A stretch of 64,000 bases of DNA, taken from positions 1 to 64,000 of the forward strand of contig CASGAM010000037.1 of assembly GCA_949299545.1 (NCBI GenBank). The letters are read 5' to 3'. Positions 49,337-58,168 of the stretch are shown here, piece by piece (within the stretch, counting starts at the first letter, position 1; the number at the start of each line of letters is the position of its first letter). This DNA is from an uncultured Prevotellaceae bacterium (GTDB lineage Bacteria > Bacteroidota > Bacteroidia > Bacteroidales > Bacteroidaceae). The notes under the pieces are model-generated. The model had not been told where the DNA came from and did not search any database. It worked only from the letters and a program-made list of their open reading frames with translations. The translations under genes and the position numbers were made by a program.

Positions 49337-50385
49337 TGGCAGACAAAGAAACTTTCAAGCAACCGACCGGTAATACCGAAACCGATACCATAATCCGGGC
49401 GGAGGATCTCACAACTGGTTACAGGCACAAAGGCAGCAATACCACAATACATTGCGGACTGTCTTTTTGTCTCAGACGCGGACGGTTGACTTGCCTGCTT
49501 GGTGCCAATGGTGCAGGAAAATCTACCTTGCTACGTACCATTGCCGGCATACAACCTCCTTTGTCTGGCAAGCTTCTGGTAAACGATAAACCTATCAACC
49601 GTTTAAACAACAAGAAACTTTCCCGTACCATTGGCATTGTACTCACGGACAAGACCCATGCCGGAGGACTTACCGTCAAGGAACTGGTAGCGTTGGGGCG
49701 ACAACCTTATACCGGTTTCTTCGGAAAACTCAACGCCTCAGACAATGACATGATAAATAAAGCGCTGTCATCTGTCGGTATGTCGCATAAAGCCGGAACA
49801 TACATAGCGGAACTTTCCGATGGCGAACGGCAAAAAGCCATGATTGCCAAAGTTCTCGTACAAGAATGCCCTCTTATCCTGTTAGATGAACCTACCGCTT
49901 TTCTTGATGCAGCCAGCCGTATTGAAACCATGCACCTGCTTCACCGTTTGGCAGCAGACGAACACAAGGCTATTTTAATATCAACCCATGACGTAGAACT
50001 GGCCCTCATACTTGCAGACAACCTTTGGCTCCTCACCCCTAATAAACTTACTTGCGGCGTTACCGAAGACCTTGTTCTGAATGGCCAAATGGAACATCTC
50101 TTCCCCGACCATCCGCAAATCAATTTTAGTTTGCCAAACGGACATTATTCTCCGTCTCTTCCTGTTAACCGTCAAATCAATGTCGAAACATCCAATGCCA
50201 TTCTGATGCACTGGACAACCAATGCCTTGCGTCGCTTTGGTTTTTGTCCCAGTAACAAACCATCCAACATCCGTATCGAAGCCGAGGCAAATAATTGTCT
50301 CAAATTAAGCATTGGAAACAAAGAACAATTTACATTCAACTCTTTTGAGACTTTATTAGACAAACTCTGCCAGTTGCATTTCTAA
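49336..50385 (+). CDS. btuD: Corrinoid ABC transporter ATPase (BtuD-like) with C-terminal extension
   Basis: A 349-residue ATPase. Walker A LLGANGAGKSTLLR (about 55-66), signature LSDGERQKAMIAK, Walker B PLILLDEPTAFLD and the switch His in LISTHDVEL are intact. After about residue 250 there is an extension of some 100 residues (from NGQMEHLFPDHPQINFSL to the end) beyond the usual 250-260-residue BtuD. I do not recognise it as a named domain; it contains HWTTNALRRFGF and a short beta-rich end. A regulatory role is only a guess. It is the last btu gene before the trp promoter; no terminator is evident between them. Confidence 0.9.
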   Translation: MADKETFKQPTGNTETDTIIRAEDLTTGYRHKGSNTTIHCGLSFCLRRGRLTCLLGANGAGKSTLLRTIAGIQPPLSGKLLVNDKPINRLNNKKLSRTIGIVLTDKTHAGGLTVKELVALGRQPYTGFFGKLNASDNDMINKALSSVGMSHKAGTYIAELSDGERQKAMIAKVLVQECPLILLDEPTAFLDAASRIETMHLLHRLAADEHKAILISTHDVELALILADNLWLLTPNKLTCGVTEDLVLNGQMEHLFPDHPQINFSLPNGHYSPSLPVNRQINVETSNAILMHWTTNALRRFGFCPSNKPSNIRIEAEANNCLKLSIGNKEQFTFNSFETLLDKLCQLHF

Positions 50386-50402
50386 AAAAAACTTCTATTT
50401 TA

Positions 50403-50433
50403 TTTGCATAATAATTTTAAATCCGTACTTTTG
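50403..50433 (+). promoter_or_regulatory. trp operon promoter
   Basis: TTTG (50403-50406), 19 bp, TACTTTTG (50426-50433): exact fit to the Bacteroidetes consensus, 28 bp before the leader peptide. Confidence 0.82.
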
Positions 50434-50460
50434 CGAATAGAAAAAGCAAAAACAACTGTG

Positions 50461-50550
50461 ATGTATACAATTAATAACTCATATTGGTGGTGGCGCTACT
50501 CAAGTCCGACAGGTCGTGAGCAGCTTGCCTTGTATATGTCCATATCATAG
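50461..50550 (+). CDS. trpL: trp operon leader peptide
   Basis: A 29-residue open frame starting MYTINNSYWWWRYS and ending YMSIS. Three consecutive Trp codons (TGG at 50485-50493) stand 8 codons in, the classic sensor of charged tRNA-Trp in attenuation. It lies between the trp promoter and an intrinsic terminator. The codons Gln-Leu-Ala (50521-50529) contain GCTTGCC, the same 7 bases as the 5' arm of the terminator, so this part of the leader can compete for the 3' arm when ribosomes stall upstream at the Trp codons. Confidence 0.9.
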   Translation: MYTINNSYWWWRYSSPTGREQLALYMSIS

Positions 50551-50577
50551 TCATACACTATTCGACACATAGAACTT

Positions 50578-50610
50578 AAAGGCTTGCCGTAATCACGGCA
50601 AGCCTTTTTT
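50578..50610 (+). terminator. trp attenuator terminator
   Basis: GGCTTGCCGT (50581-50590) and ACGGCAAGCC (50595-50604) form a perfect 10-bp stem with a 4-nt loop, flanked by AAA and six T residues. It lies 27 bp after the leader stop and 47 bp before trpB. Confidence 0.93.
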
Positions 50611-50656
50611 CGTATACCCACAAACATAATCCATAAACCCAATAAAACATTTAGTT

Positions 50657-51853
50657 ATGAACAATTATCAAATCACCCCTGACGGTTTTTACGGCGAATT
50701 TGGCGGAGCCTACATTCCGGAGATTCTCTATGGTACTGTGGAACAGCTGCGCACAGCTTACCTCCCCATTCTCGAAAGCGAAAGTTTCAAACACGAGTAT
50801 CGCAAGCTTCTGCGCGACTACGTAGGACGCCCTTCACCGCTTTATTATGCCAAACGCATGAGTGAGAAATATGGTTGCCGCCTATATCTCAAACGGGAAG
50901 ACCTGAACCATACAGGTGCACATAAAATCAACAATGCCTTAGGACAAATACTTCTGGCACGGCAAATGGGCAAGAAACGCATTATTGCCGAAACAGGTGC
51001 CGGACAACACGGCGTCGCAACAGCTACTGTCTGCGCCTTGATGAACATGCCATGCAGGGTATATATGGGAGCTACAGATGTAAAGCGGCAACATGTAAAT
51101 GTTGAACGCATGAAAATGTTAGGAGCTGAGGTTTTCCCTGTTGAAAGCGGTAACATGACGCTCAAAGACGCTACCAATGAAGCCATCCGCGACTGGTGTT
51201 GTCACCCGCAAGACACCTTCTACATTATCGGCTCGACCGTGGGACCGCATCCCTATCCGGACATGGTAGCACGGCTGCAAAGCATTATCAGCGAAGAAAT
51301 CAGATTCCAACTGACCGAACACGAAGGTCGCGACTATCCCGACTATCTCATGGCCTGCATTGGCGGAGGTTCAAATGCAGCAGGCACCATTTATCATTAT
51401 ATTGATCGGCCGGAAGTAAAAATCGTCTTGGGCGAAGCCGGCGGACACGGCATCAACAGCTGTGAGACAGCGGCCACCATCAACTGCGGCTCTGTCGGAA
51501 TCCTGCATGGCAGCCGCACTTTGGTCATGCAAGACGAAGACGGGCAAATAACAGAACCCTACTCTATCTCCGCCGGCTTGGATTACCCGGGTGTCGGCCC
51601 TTTACATGCTCATTTGGCACATGTACAACGTGCCACCGTAATGGCCATCAACGACGACGAAGCGTTACGGGCAGCCTTTGAACTGACCCGTTTGGAAGGT
51701 ATCATTCCTGCATTAGAATCCGCCCATGCACTGGCAATGTTACCCAAAATTAGTTTCAAGTCCGATGATGTCGTAGTACTGACTGTCAGCGGCCGCGGCG
51801 ACAAAGACCTTGACACCTATCTCGCCAACAAAGAATATGCAGAAATCAGTTAA
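50657..51853 (+). CDS. trpB: Tryptophan synthase beta chain
   Basis: A 398-residue TrpB that joins indole and serine to tryptophan with PLP. The PLP lysine lies in HTGAHKINNALGQ (about residue 91), the phosphate loop is GGGSNAAG, and the monovalent-cation region EAGGHGINS is present. This is the common TrpB1 type that partners TrpA; trpA closes the operon about 4.5 kb downstream. It is first in the operon, an order characteristic of Bacteroidetes, and is followed by trpE after 21 bp. Confidence 0.97.
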   Translation: MNNYQITPDGFYGEFGGAYIPEILYGTVEQLRTAYLPILESESFKHEYRKLLRDYVGRPSPLYYAKRMSEKYGCRLYLKREDLNHTGAHKINNALGQILLARQMGKKRIIAETGAGQHGVATATVCALMNMPCRVYMGATDVKRQHVNVERMKMLGAEVFPVESGNMTLKDATNEAIRDWCCHPQDTFYIIGSTVGPHPYPDMVARLQSIISEEIRFQLTEHEGRDYPDYLMACIGGGSNAAGTIYHYIDRPEVKIVLGEAGGHGINSCETAATINCGSVGILHGSRTLVMQDEDGQITEPYSISAGLDYPGVGPLHAHLAHVQRATVMAINDDEALRAAFELTRLEGIIPALESAHALAMLPKISFKSDDVVVLTVSGRGDKDLDTYLANKEYAEIS

Positions 51854-51874
51854 TATCCCCACATCAAAAACATT

Positions 51875-53296
51875 ATGAAAACATTCAGTTATACAACGGC
51901 TACAAGACAAATACTCGGAGACCTTTACACTCCAGTCAGTACCTACCTGAAAGTAAGAGACCTCTATCCACAAAGTGCGCTCATGGAAAGCTCCGATTAC
52001 CACGGGCACGATAACAGCCATTCATTCATTGCTCTCAATCCCATTGCCTCAGTCAGTATCAGCCACGCGAAATCTCTGGCCAAATATCCGGACGGCACTC
52101 AGGAAACCCACAACATCTGCCTTGGAGGACATCCAGCTCCGGATGAAATAACCGCTGCTGACGAGTTGGAAACATTCATAAGAAGTTTCAATGTCAAAGG
52201 CAACTGCAACAATTATTGCGGCCTTTACGGATTTACCTCATTCAACGCCGTACGGTATTTTGAACCGGTTGACATAAAAGACTGCGTCCATGAAAAGGAT
52301 GATGCTCCCGACCTCTTGTACATCTTGTATAAGTATGTCTTAGTATTCGACCATTTCAATAACACGCTTACGCTCATTGAACTGGTAGAAGAAGGCGAAC
52401 CCGACAGTCTTGACGAGTTAGAGCGGATTATCCGTAACCACAATTACGCTACCTACGATTTCCGGGCCGTTGGCGCCATACAAAGCACACTGACTGACGC
52501 TGAACATAAAGCCAATATCCGCCGCGGCATCGCACACTGTCTGCGCGGCGACGTTTTCCAGATTGTACTCAGCCGGCGGTTCGTACAGCATTATGAAGGC
52601 GATGATTTCAAACTCTACCGTGCGCTGCGCAGCATCAATCCGAGCCCTTACCTGTTTTATTTCGACTTTGGCGGCTACCGTATTTTCGGTTCATCGCCCG
52701 AAACCCATTGCCGCATCGACGGCCGTCAAGCCTACATCGACCCTATCGCAGGCACTACACGCCGCACCGGCAACAGCGAACAGGATGCCCGGGCCGCCCT
52801 GTTCCTGAAAAACGACCCAAAAGAAAATGCCGAGCATGTCATGCTCGTCGACCTTGCACGCAACGACCTGAGCCGTAACTGCCGCAACGTAAAAATCGAC
52901 TTTTATAAAGACATGCAATACTACAGCCATGTCATCCATCTGGTAAGCCGTGTAAGCGGGACATTGCCCGAAGGCGCACATCCCATCAAGGCTTTCATCG
53001 ATACCTTCCCGGCCGGCACACTCTCAGGCGCGCCGAAAGTGAAAGCCATGCAACTCATCAGCAAATACGAGCCACACAACCGTGGAGCTTATGGCGGCTG
53101 CATCGGTTTCATCGGACTGGACGGCAATCTGAACCAGGCCATCACCATCCGCACCTTCGTCAGCCGGCACAATGAGTTATGGTTCCAGGCCGGAGGCGGT
53201 ATCGTTGCCAAAAGCGACGAAGATTACGAACTACAAGAAGTCAACAACAAATTAGGTGCGTTGCGCCATGCCATAGAAATAGCGGAAAAAATTTAA
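51875..53296 (+). CDS. trpE: Anthranilate synthase component I
   Basis: A 473-residue TrpE that converts chorismate and ammonia/glutamine to anthranilate with TrpG. The C-terminal chorismate-binding domain has GDVFQIVLSRRF, SSPETHCRIDG, PIAGTTRRTG and FPAGTLSGAPKVKAMQLI. Near the N-terminus, SALMESSDYHG corresponds to the LLES element that binds feedback tryptophan in other TrpE, so allosteric inhibition is likely. trpG begins 12 bp after the stop. Confidence 0.96.
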   Translation: MKTFSYTTATRQILGDLYTPVSTYLKVRDLYPQSALMESSDYHGHDNSHSFIALNPIASVSISHAKSLAKYPDGTQETHNICLGGHPAPDEITAADELETFIRSFNVKGNCNNYCGLYGFTSFNAVRYFEPVDIKDCVHEKDDAPDLLYILYKYVLVFDHFNNTLTLIELVEEGEPDSLDELERIIRNHNYATYDFRAVGAIQSTLTDAEHKANIRRGIAHCLRGDVFQIVLSRRFVQHYEGDDFKLYRALRSINPSPYLFYFDFGGYRIFGSSPETHCRIDGRQAYIDPIAGTTRRTGNSEQDARAALFLKNDPKENAEHVMLVDLARNDLSRNCRNVKIDFYKDMQYYSHVIHLVSRVSGTLPEGAHPIKAFIDTFPAGTLSGAPKVKAMQLISKYEPHNRGAYGGCIGFIGLDGNLNQAITIRTFVSRHNELWFQAGGGIVAKSDEDYELQEVNNKLGALRHAIEIAEKI

Positions 53297-53308
53297 AACT
53301 ACAATCAC

Positions 53309-53890
53309 ATGAAAACAATCATCATTGACAATTATGATTCCTTCACCTACAACTTAGCCCATCTGGCAAGCATGCTCGGTGCGGATGCGGATGTGGTACG
53401 CAACGACCGGTTCGACCTAGGAGTTATAGAACAATACGACAATATCATTCTCTCTCCCGGCCCCGGCATTCCCTCCGAAGCTGGGCGTATGCCGGACGTC
53501 ATCAAACATTACTCAGGCCGAAAGCCCATTCTGGGTGTCTGCTTAGGCCACCAGGCCATTGCCGAAGCCTTCGGTGCAACATTGACCAATCTCACGGAGG
53601 TGTTTCATGGCGTACAGACGGATTGCCGCATAGTAAGGCATGACAAGTTACTGGAAGGATTACCCGAAACCATAAAAGTCGGTCGCTACCATTCCTGGGT
53701 TGTCAATCCAGATAACCTGCCTTCATGCATAGAAGTCACGGCCGTCAGTCCTGAAGGACACATCATGGCGCTGCACCATCGTACAATGGACATTTACGGC
53801 ATACAATTCCATCCTGAATCTGTTCTCACACCTTGTGGCGAACAGATAATGAGAAACTTCCTGAATATCAATACAAACACAAATTTATGA
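53309..53890 (+). CDS. trpG: Anthranilate synthase component II (glutamine amidotransferase)
   Basis: A 193-residue class I glutamine amidotransferase that feeds ammonia to TrpE. The oxyanion region SPGPGIPSEAG, nucleophile Cys in LGVCLGHQAIAEAFG and the His/Glu pair in GIQFHPESVLT are intact. It is not fused to trpD. Its stop overlaps trpD start as ATGA. A PabA role is also possible in organisms with one shared amidotransferase. Confidence 0.95.
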   Translation: MKTIIIDNYDSFTYNLAHLASMLGADADVVRNDRFDLGVIEQYDNIILSPGPGIPSEAGRMPDVIKHYSGRKPILGVCLGHQAIAEAFGATLTNLTEVFHGVQTDCRIVRHDKLLEGLPETIKVGRYHSWVVNPDNLPSCIEVTAVSPEGHIMALHHRTMDIYGIQFHPESVLTPCGEQIMRNFLNINTNTNL

Positions 53891-54894
53891 AACAGATACT
53901 CAATCGAATGGTACAAGGCGAAGTCCTGAACCGGAAAGAAACCTGCGGCATTGTCCACGACATTGTAGAAGGTAAATATAACGACGTACAAGTCAGCGCC
54001 TTATTGGCCATCCTCGCCATGCGCGGCATAAAAGTAGATGAATTACTCGGTTTGCGAGACGGTCTGATAGAAACCGGCAATCCGGTTGATCTGTCATCGT
54101 ACAGAGTCATTGACATCGTGGGAACCGGCGGTGACCATAAAAATACGTTCAACATCTCTACCTGCGCCTGTTTTGTCGTGGCCGGCGCCGGTTATAAAGT
54201 GGCCAAGCATGGGAATTATGCCGCTACATCTACTTCGGGCGCAAGCAATGTCATCGAGAGTCACGGCGTGGCCTTTACCAACGACCGTGACCAAATCATC
54301 CGCAATCTGGATACTTGCAACTTCACTTATCTGCATGCACCGCTTTTCGCCAACGGTATGAAAGCCGTCGCCCCCATACGCCGCATGCTGCAAATAACAA
54401 CTTGTTTCAACCTGCTGGGCCCGTTGGTCAATCCGTGCCGGCCTTCATGCCAACTTTTAGGCGTTGCCGACCTGAACCAGATGCGTCTTTACAGTAGCGT
54501 ATACGAAAAACTGGGCATCAATTACGGCATCGTGACAAGCATTGACGGTTACGACGAAATATCCCTCACGTCCGATTTCAAGGTAAAGACCAACGACATG
54601 GAGAAAATCTTCAGCCCCTCCGACCTCGGCTTCCCCAAGATAGAAGCAGCAGAACTTTATGGCGGCGCAACCGTGAAAGAGGCAGCCGGCATATTTGACA
54701 GCATCCTGCAAAACACGGCCTCTGAAAGTCGGAAACAGGTGGTACTGGCCAACGCGGCATTTGCCATCAAGGTCATTGAAAGGGAGAAACCCGTTGAAGA
54801 ATGTCTCCATATTGCACGCCAATCGTTAGAAAGCGGGAAAGCTCTCGATATGTTCAAACGCTACGTGGAACTTAACAGACAAAAAGCCTTATGA
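53887..54894 (+). CDS. trpD: Anthranilate phosphoribosyltransferase
   Basis: A 335-residue TrpD (anthranilate plus PRPP to phosphoribosyl-anthranilate). The signatures DIVGTGGDHKNTFNIST and KHGNYAATSTSGASNVIESHG are clear. The frame is open from 53833, but that part overlaps trpG out of frame and has no family match. The start at 53887 begins MKQILNRMVQGEVLNRKE and gives a 4-bp ATGA overlap with trpG. It overlaps trpC in the same way at its end. Confidence 0.96.
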   Translation: MKQILNRMVQGEVLNRKETCGIVHDIVEGKYNDVQVSALLAILAMRGIKVDELLGLRDGLIETGNPVDLSSYRVIDIVGTGGDHKNTFNISTCACFVVAGAGYKVAKHGNYAATSTSGASNVIESHGVAFTNDRDQIIRNLDTCNFTYLHAPLFANGMKAVAPIRRMLQITTCFNLLGPLVNPCRPSCQLLGVADLNQMRLYSSVYEKLGINYGIVTSIDGYDEISLTSDFKVKTNDMEKIFSPSDLGFPKIEAAELYGGATVKEAAGIFDSILQNTASESRKQVVLANAAFAIKVIEREKPVEECLHIARQSLESGKALDMFKRYVELNRQKAL

Positions 54895-55691
54895 AAGACA
54901 TTTTAGAAGAAATTATTGCTACAAAACGTATTGAAGTGGAAAGATTACGGAAAACACGTCCACTGGAAACGTTGCGAATCGATGCGGAACAAGTCCTTAA
55001 AAAACGGCATACGTCCCCTGCATCTATGAGCCGCAGCCTTATGGCTTCATCTTCCGGCATCATTGCAGAATTTAAACGGCGCTCCCCTTCCAAGGGCTGG
55101 TTCAAGGAGCATGCACGCGCTGAAAACATATCGCCGGCGTATGCACAGAATGGCGCCGCAGCCCTTTCCATTCTCACCGACACACCTTACTTCGGAGGCG
55201 CCGCGGACGATCTCCGAGCCGTACGTCCACTCACCGACTGCCCTATCCTGCGCAAGGATTTCATCATCGAAGCGTATCAAGTGTACGAGGCAGCCGCCCT
55301 GGGGGCCGATGCCATCCTGCTCATTGCCGCCGCCATCAGAAAAGCAGCCTGTTGCGAACTGGCAAACCTTGCCCATGATTTGGGAATGGAAGTGCTGCTG
55401 GAAATCCACGAAGAACACGAACTGGAATATCTGGCATGCCAGCCTGACATGGTAGGAATCAACAACCGCCATCTCGGCACGTTCAAAACGGATGTGGACA
55501 CCTCGTTCAAAATGTCATCCCTCCTGCCGGATAACATCGTAAAAGTAGCCGAAAGCGGAATATCAAGCCCTACCACGGTCAACGAGCTGCGACGGGTCGG
55601 CTACCGAGGATTCCTTATCGGCGAAACCTTTATGCGCACGCCCAATCCGGCCGTGGCATTGTCTGAATTCATACGTTCTATAAAGTCATGA
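54891..55691 (+). CDS. trpC: Indole-3-glycerol-phosphate synthase
   Basis: A 266-residue TrpC with a TIM-barrel: IIAEFKRRSPSKGWF (catalytic Lys region), RKDFIIEAYQVYEAAALGADAILLI (general acid Lys), LEIHEEHELEYL and VAESGISSPTTVNEL. It converts carboxyphenylaminodeoxyribulose phosphate to indole-glycerol phosphate. Separate from trpF, with which it overlaps by 4 bp. Confidence 0.96.
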   Translation: MKDILEEIIATKRIEVERLRKTRPLETLRIDAEQVLKKRHTSPASMSRSLMASSSGIIAEFKRRSPSKGWFKEHARAENISPAYAQNGAAALSILTDTPYFGGAADDLRAVRPLTDCPILRKDFIIEAYQVYEAAALGADAILLIAAAIRKAACCELANLAHDLGMEVLLEIHEEHELEYLACQPDMVGINNRHLGTFKTDVDTSFKMSSLLPDNIVKVAESGISSPTTVNELRRVGYRGFLIGETFMRTPNPAVALSEFIRSIKS

Positions 55692-56395
55692 AAGCCTTAC
55701 ATCTGAAAATCTGCGGCATGCGCGACGCAGCCAACATTCGGGATGTTGAACAGCTGCGTCCGCACATCATGGGGTTCATCTGCTGGCCGAAGTCACCGCG
55801 TTTTGTCAAAACGGAACCGGCCTACATGCCTGTACACTGCGCCCGTGCCGGCGTGTTTGTCAATCCCTCGGCCAACGACGTCATGGATACGGCAAACCGT
55901 CTCGGTTTGACGCATATCCAACTACACGGAAAAGAACGGCCGTCACTCTGCGAAGCTATCCTCAAACTTAGCGACAACCGCTTAAAAATCATCAAGGCCT
56001 TCAGCATTGCCGACAACGGAACATTTCCTGACACCGCCGATTATGAAGGGCTTTGTGAACAATTCCTTTTTGACACATCTTGCCCTACTGTTGGCGGCAG
56101 CGGACGGTCCTTCGACTGGCAATCACTCGACGCTTATCGCGGTTCGACTCCTTTCTGGCTCAGCGGCGGCATCGGGCCGGAACATGTCAACGAACTGCAA
56201 ATGCTGACGCATCCGCTTTGTTACGGTATCGACCTAAACTCTAAATTTGAGACTGCCCCCGGCATGAAGGACACCCAGAAGTTGGGGCAATTCATCACCG
56301 CCCTGCGTCAAAACGGATGTTTGCTACAGGCCGTTGAATGGCATGAAACACCAGCCGACATGGTTCAAAAAATACTTAAAGTGAAACAATTATAA
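55688..56395 (+). CDS. trpF: Phosphoribosylanthranilate isomerase
   Basis: A 235-residue TrpF with the starting motif LKICGMRDAANI (catalytic Cys), the phosphate/Asp region FLFDTSCPTVGGSGRSFDW and the C-terminal WLSGGIGPEHV...GIDLNSKFETAPGMKD. The sequence has a tail of about 30 residues (QNGCLLQAVEWHETPADMVQKIL) after the expected end of the barrel. trpA follows after 12 bp. Confidence 0.94.
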   Translation: MKALHLKICGMRDAANIRDVEQLRPHIMGFICWPKSPRFVKTEPAYMPVHCARAGVFVNPSANDVMDTANRLGLTHIQLHGKERPSLCEAILKLSDNRLKIIKAFSIADNGTFPDTADYEGLCEQFLFDTSCPTVGGSGRSFDWQSLDAYRGSTPFWLSGGIGPEHVNELQMLTHPLCYGIDLNSKFETAPGMKDTQKLGQFITALRQNGCLLQAVEWHETPADMVQKILKVKQL

Positions 56396-56407
56396 AACAC
56401 AATCATC

Positions 56408-57181
56408 ATGAACAGAATCAATGAATTATTCAATAGGAAAAACAAAAATCTCCTTTCACTCTATTTCTGTGCCGGCCATCCCACGGCAGACAGCACAGCC
56501 GACATTATCCGCACGCTGGCACAAGGCGGTATCGACATGATTGAAATCGGCATCCCTTTCAGCGATCCGATGGCAGACGGCCCGGTCATACAATCTGCCG
56601 CCACAAAAGCGTTGCGCAACGGTATGACACTCCGCCGGCTGTTCTCGCAGTTGGAAAGCATACGCCAGGATGTAAAAATACCTCTCATTCTCATGGGATA
56701 CCAGAACCCGGTCATACAGTTCGGTTTTGAGGATTTCTGTCGCCGTTGCAAGGAATGTGGCATCGACGGCGTGATTCTTCCCGATTTACCATTTAAAGAT
56801 TACTTGCAGGATTACAAACCGGTGGCCGACCGTTATGACGTGAAAATCATTATGCTTATCACACCAGAAACCTCAGAAGAGCGTATACGTTTCATTGACG
56901 GGCACACTGACGGCTTCATATACATGGTTTCTTCCGCGGCCACTACCGGTGTTCAAAAAAGTTTCGACGGTGAAAAAGAAGCCTATTTTAAACGGGTGAA
57001 TGGGATGTATTTACGGAATCCGCGTATGATCGGTTTTGGCATTAGCAACCGACAAACACTCGAAACGGCTTACAATAATGCCAGTGGTGCCATCATCGGC
57101 AGCCGTTTTGTGGAGTTATTGGACAGGCTTGGCAATCCGCACGATGCCCTTCAGGCACTGCGCGAGGCACTCGACCGGTAA
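56408..57181 (+). CDS. trpA: Tryptophan synthase alpha chain
   Basis: A 257-residue TrpA that splits indole-glycerol phosphate and channels indole to TrpB. The catalytic Glu and Asp lie in MIEIGIPFSDPMADGPVIQ, and the phosphate loop GFGISNRQTLE and GAIIGSRFVELL are present. Last gene of the operon. No ordinary terminator follows; the four-word array at 57262-57338 lies about 80 bp downstream. Confidence 0.97.
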   Translation: MNRINELFNRKNKNLLSLYFCAGHPTADSTADIIRTLAQGGIDMIEIGIPFSDPMADGPVIQSAATKALRNGMTLRRLFSQLESIRQDVKIPLILMGYQNPVIQFGFEDFCRRCKECGIDGVILPDLPFKDYLQDYKPVADRYDVKIIMLITPETSEERIRFIDGHTDGFIYMVSSAATTGVQKSFDGEKEAYFKRVNGMYLRNPRMIGFGISNRQTLETAYNNASGAIIGSRFVELLDRLGNPHDALQALREALDR

Positions 57182-57261
57182 ACGGAATCCCCTGCAATTC
57201 CTTTTATAAAAATCGACGTTTTAAAGATGCTGATATTCAGTAATTTGCAATAGCAAAAATT

Positions 57262-57338
57262 ACGAGCGGTCGCAACAAAATTTGCGACCGCTCGCCTTGT
57301 AGAAGCGACAGGTCGCAATCTTGAAAGCGAGCGGTCGC
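57262..57338. repeat. Four-word palindromic array, copy 4
   Basis: Words start at 57262, 57284, 57305 and 57327 (steps of 22, 21, 22): ACGAGCGGTCGC, GCGACCGCTCGC, GCGACAGGTCGC, GCGAGCGGTCGC. Spacers are AACAAAATTT (identical to copy 1), CTTGTAGAA and AATCTTGAAA. Words 1 and 2 form a perfect 10-bp hairpin; words 2 and 4 are also exact complements. On the minus strand, the 1-2 hairpin is followed by a short AATTTTT tract. It lies between the convergent trpA and ribE genes. Confidence 0.87.
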
Positions 57339-57429
57339 TGTAAAAGGTGCATACGGACACGCTCCGGACTGCCTCCAAAAACACCTGCCGGATGAAGGTT
57401 CAGCGGCATTTCCGACAGTCGCGACAGCC

Positions 57430-58041
57430 TTAAAAACGGTTCGTAAGACTCATCATGCGGCTCAGATATTTTCCGATAATGTCAAACTCGATGTTCACTT
57501 TCGTACCGGGCTTGATATTATGGAAATTCGTATTCTCATAAGTATAAGGAATAATGTTGACCTGGAAAGTATCTTGCCCGGGATTGCAAACTGTCAGACT
57601 GACACCGTTGACCGTCACAGAACCTTTGTCGACCGTAAAGTAACCTCGGGAAGCCATCTCCTTGTCAAATGCATAACGGAAAGTGAAAATATAACTGCCG
57701 TTGGCATCTTCAACAGACACACATTCGGCCGTCTGGTCAACGTGCCCCTGCACGATGTGACCGTCGAGACGCCCGTTCATCATCATGGAGCGTTCGACAT
57801 TGACCTCGTCACCCACTTTAAGCAACCCGAGGTTGGAACGTTCGAGCGTTTCCCTCATGGCTGTCACCGTATAGGTATCATCTTTCAGTCGTACAACCGT
57901 CAGGCACACACCGTTATGTGCCACACTCTGGTCTATCTTCAACTCCTGCACAAACGGACATGTCAAAGTAAAATGCACATTATCCTTTTCTTGCTCAACC
58001 TTGACCACACGGGCCATGTCTTCAATAATTCCTGAGAACAT
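57430..58041 (-). CDS. ribE: Riboflavin synthase alpha chain
   Basis: A 203-residue riboflavin synthase made of two similar lumazine-binding halves: MFSGIIEDMARVVKVEQ...DQSVAHNGVCLTVV and DGHIVQGHVDQTAECVSV...KGSVTVNGVSLTVC. It dismutates two 6,7-dimethyl-8-ribityllumazine molecules to riboflavin. The gene stands alone on the minus strand. A TATATTTG box on the minus strand at 58083-58076 gives a likely promoter; there is no FMN riboswitch in the short upstream region. Confidence 0.96.
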   Translation of the reverse strand: MFSGIIEDMARVVKVEQEKDNVHFTLTCPFVQELKIDQSVAHNGVCLTVVRLKDDTYTVTAMRETLERSNLGLLKVGDEVNVERSMMMNGRLDGHIVQGHVDQTAECVSVEDANGSYIFTFRYAFDKEMASRGYFTVDKGSVTVNGVSLTVCNPGQDTFQVNIIPYTYENTNFHNIKPGTKVNIEFDIIGKYLSRMMSLTNRF

Positions 58042-58168
58042 AAACTATAAACAGATTAATAAATGATTCGATTTTCAAATATAACCCATTTTATAGACAT
58101 AAACGGCATGTTTGTCGAACATTTCTTTAAGGCGGTATAACTTTTTTCCATAAAAATGTAAGATTATA

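Noticed and set aside
53833-53886. Upstream extension of trpD
   Set aside because: It overlaps trpG in another frame and has no similarity to TrpD; the ATGA overlap at 53887 is typical.
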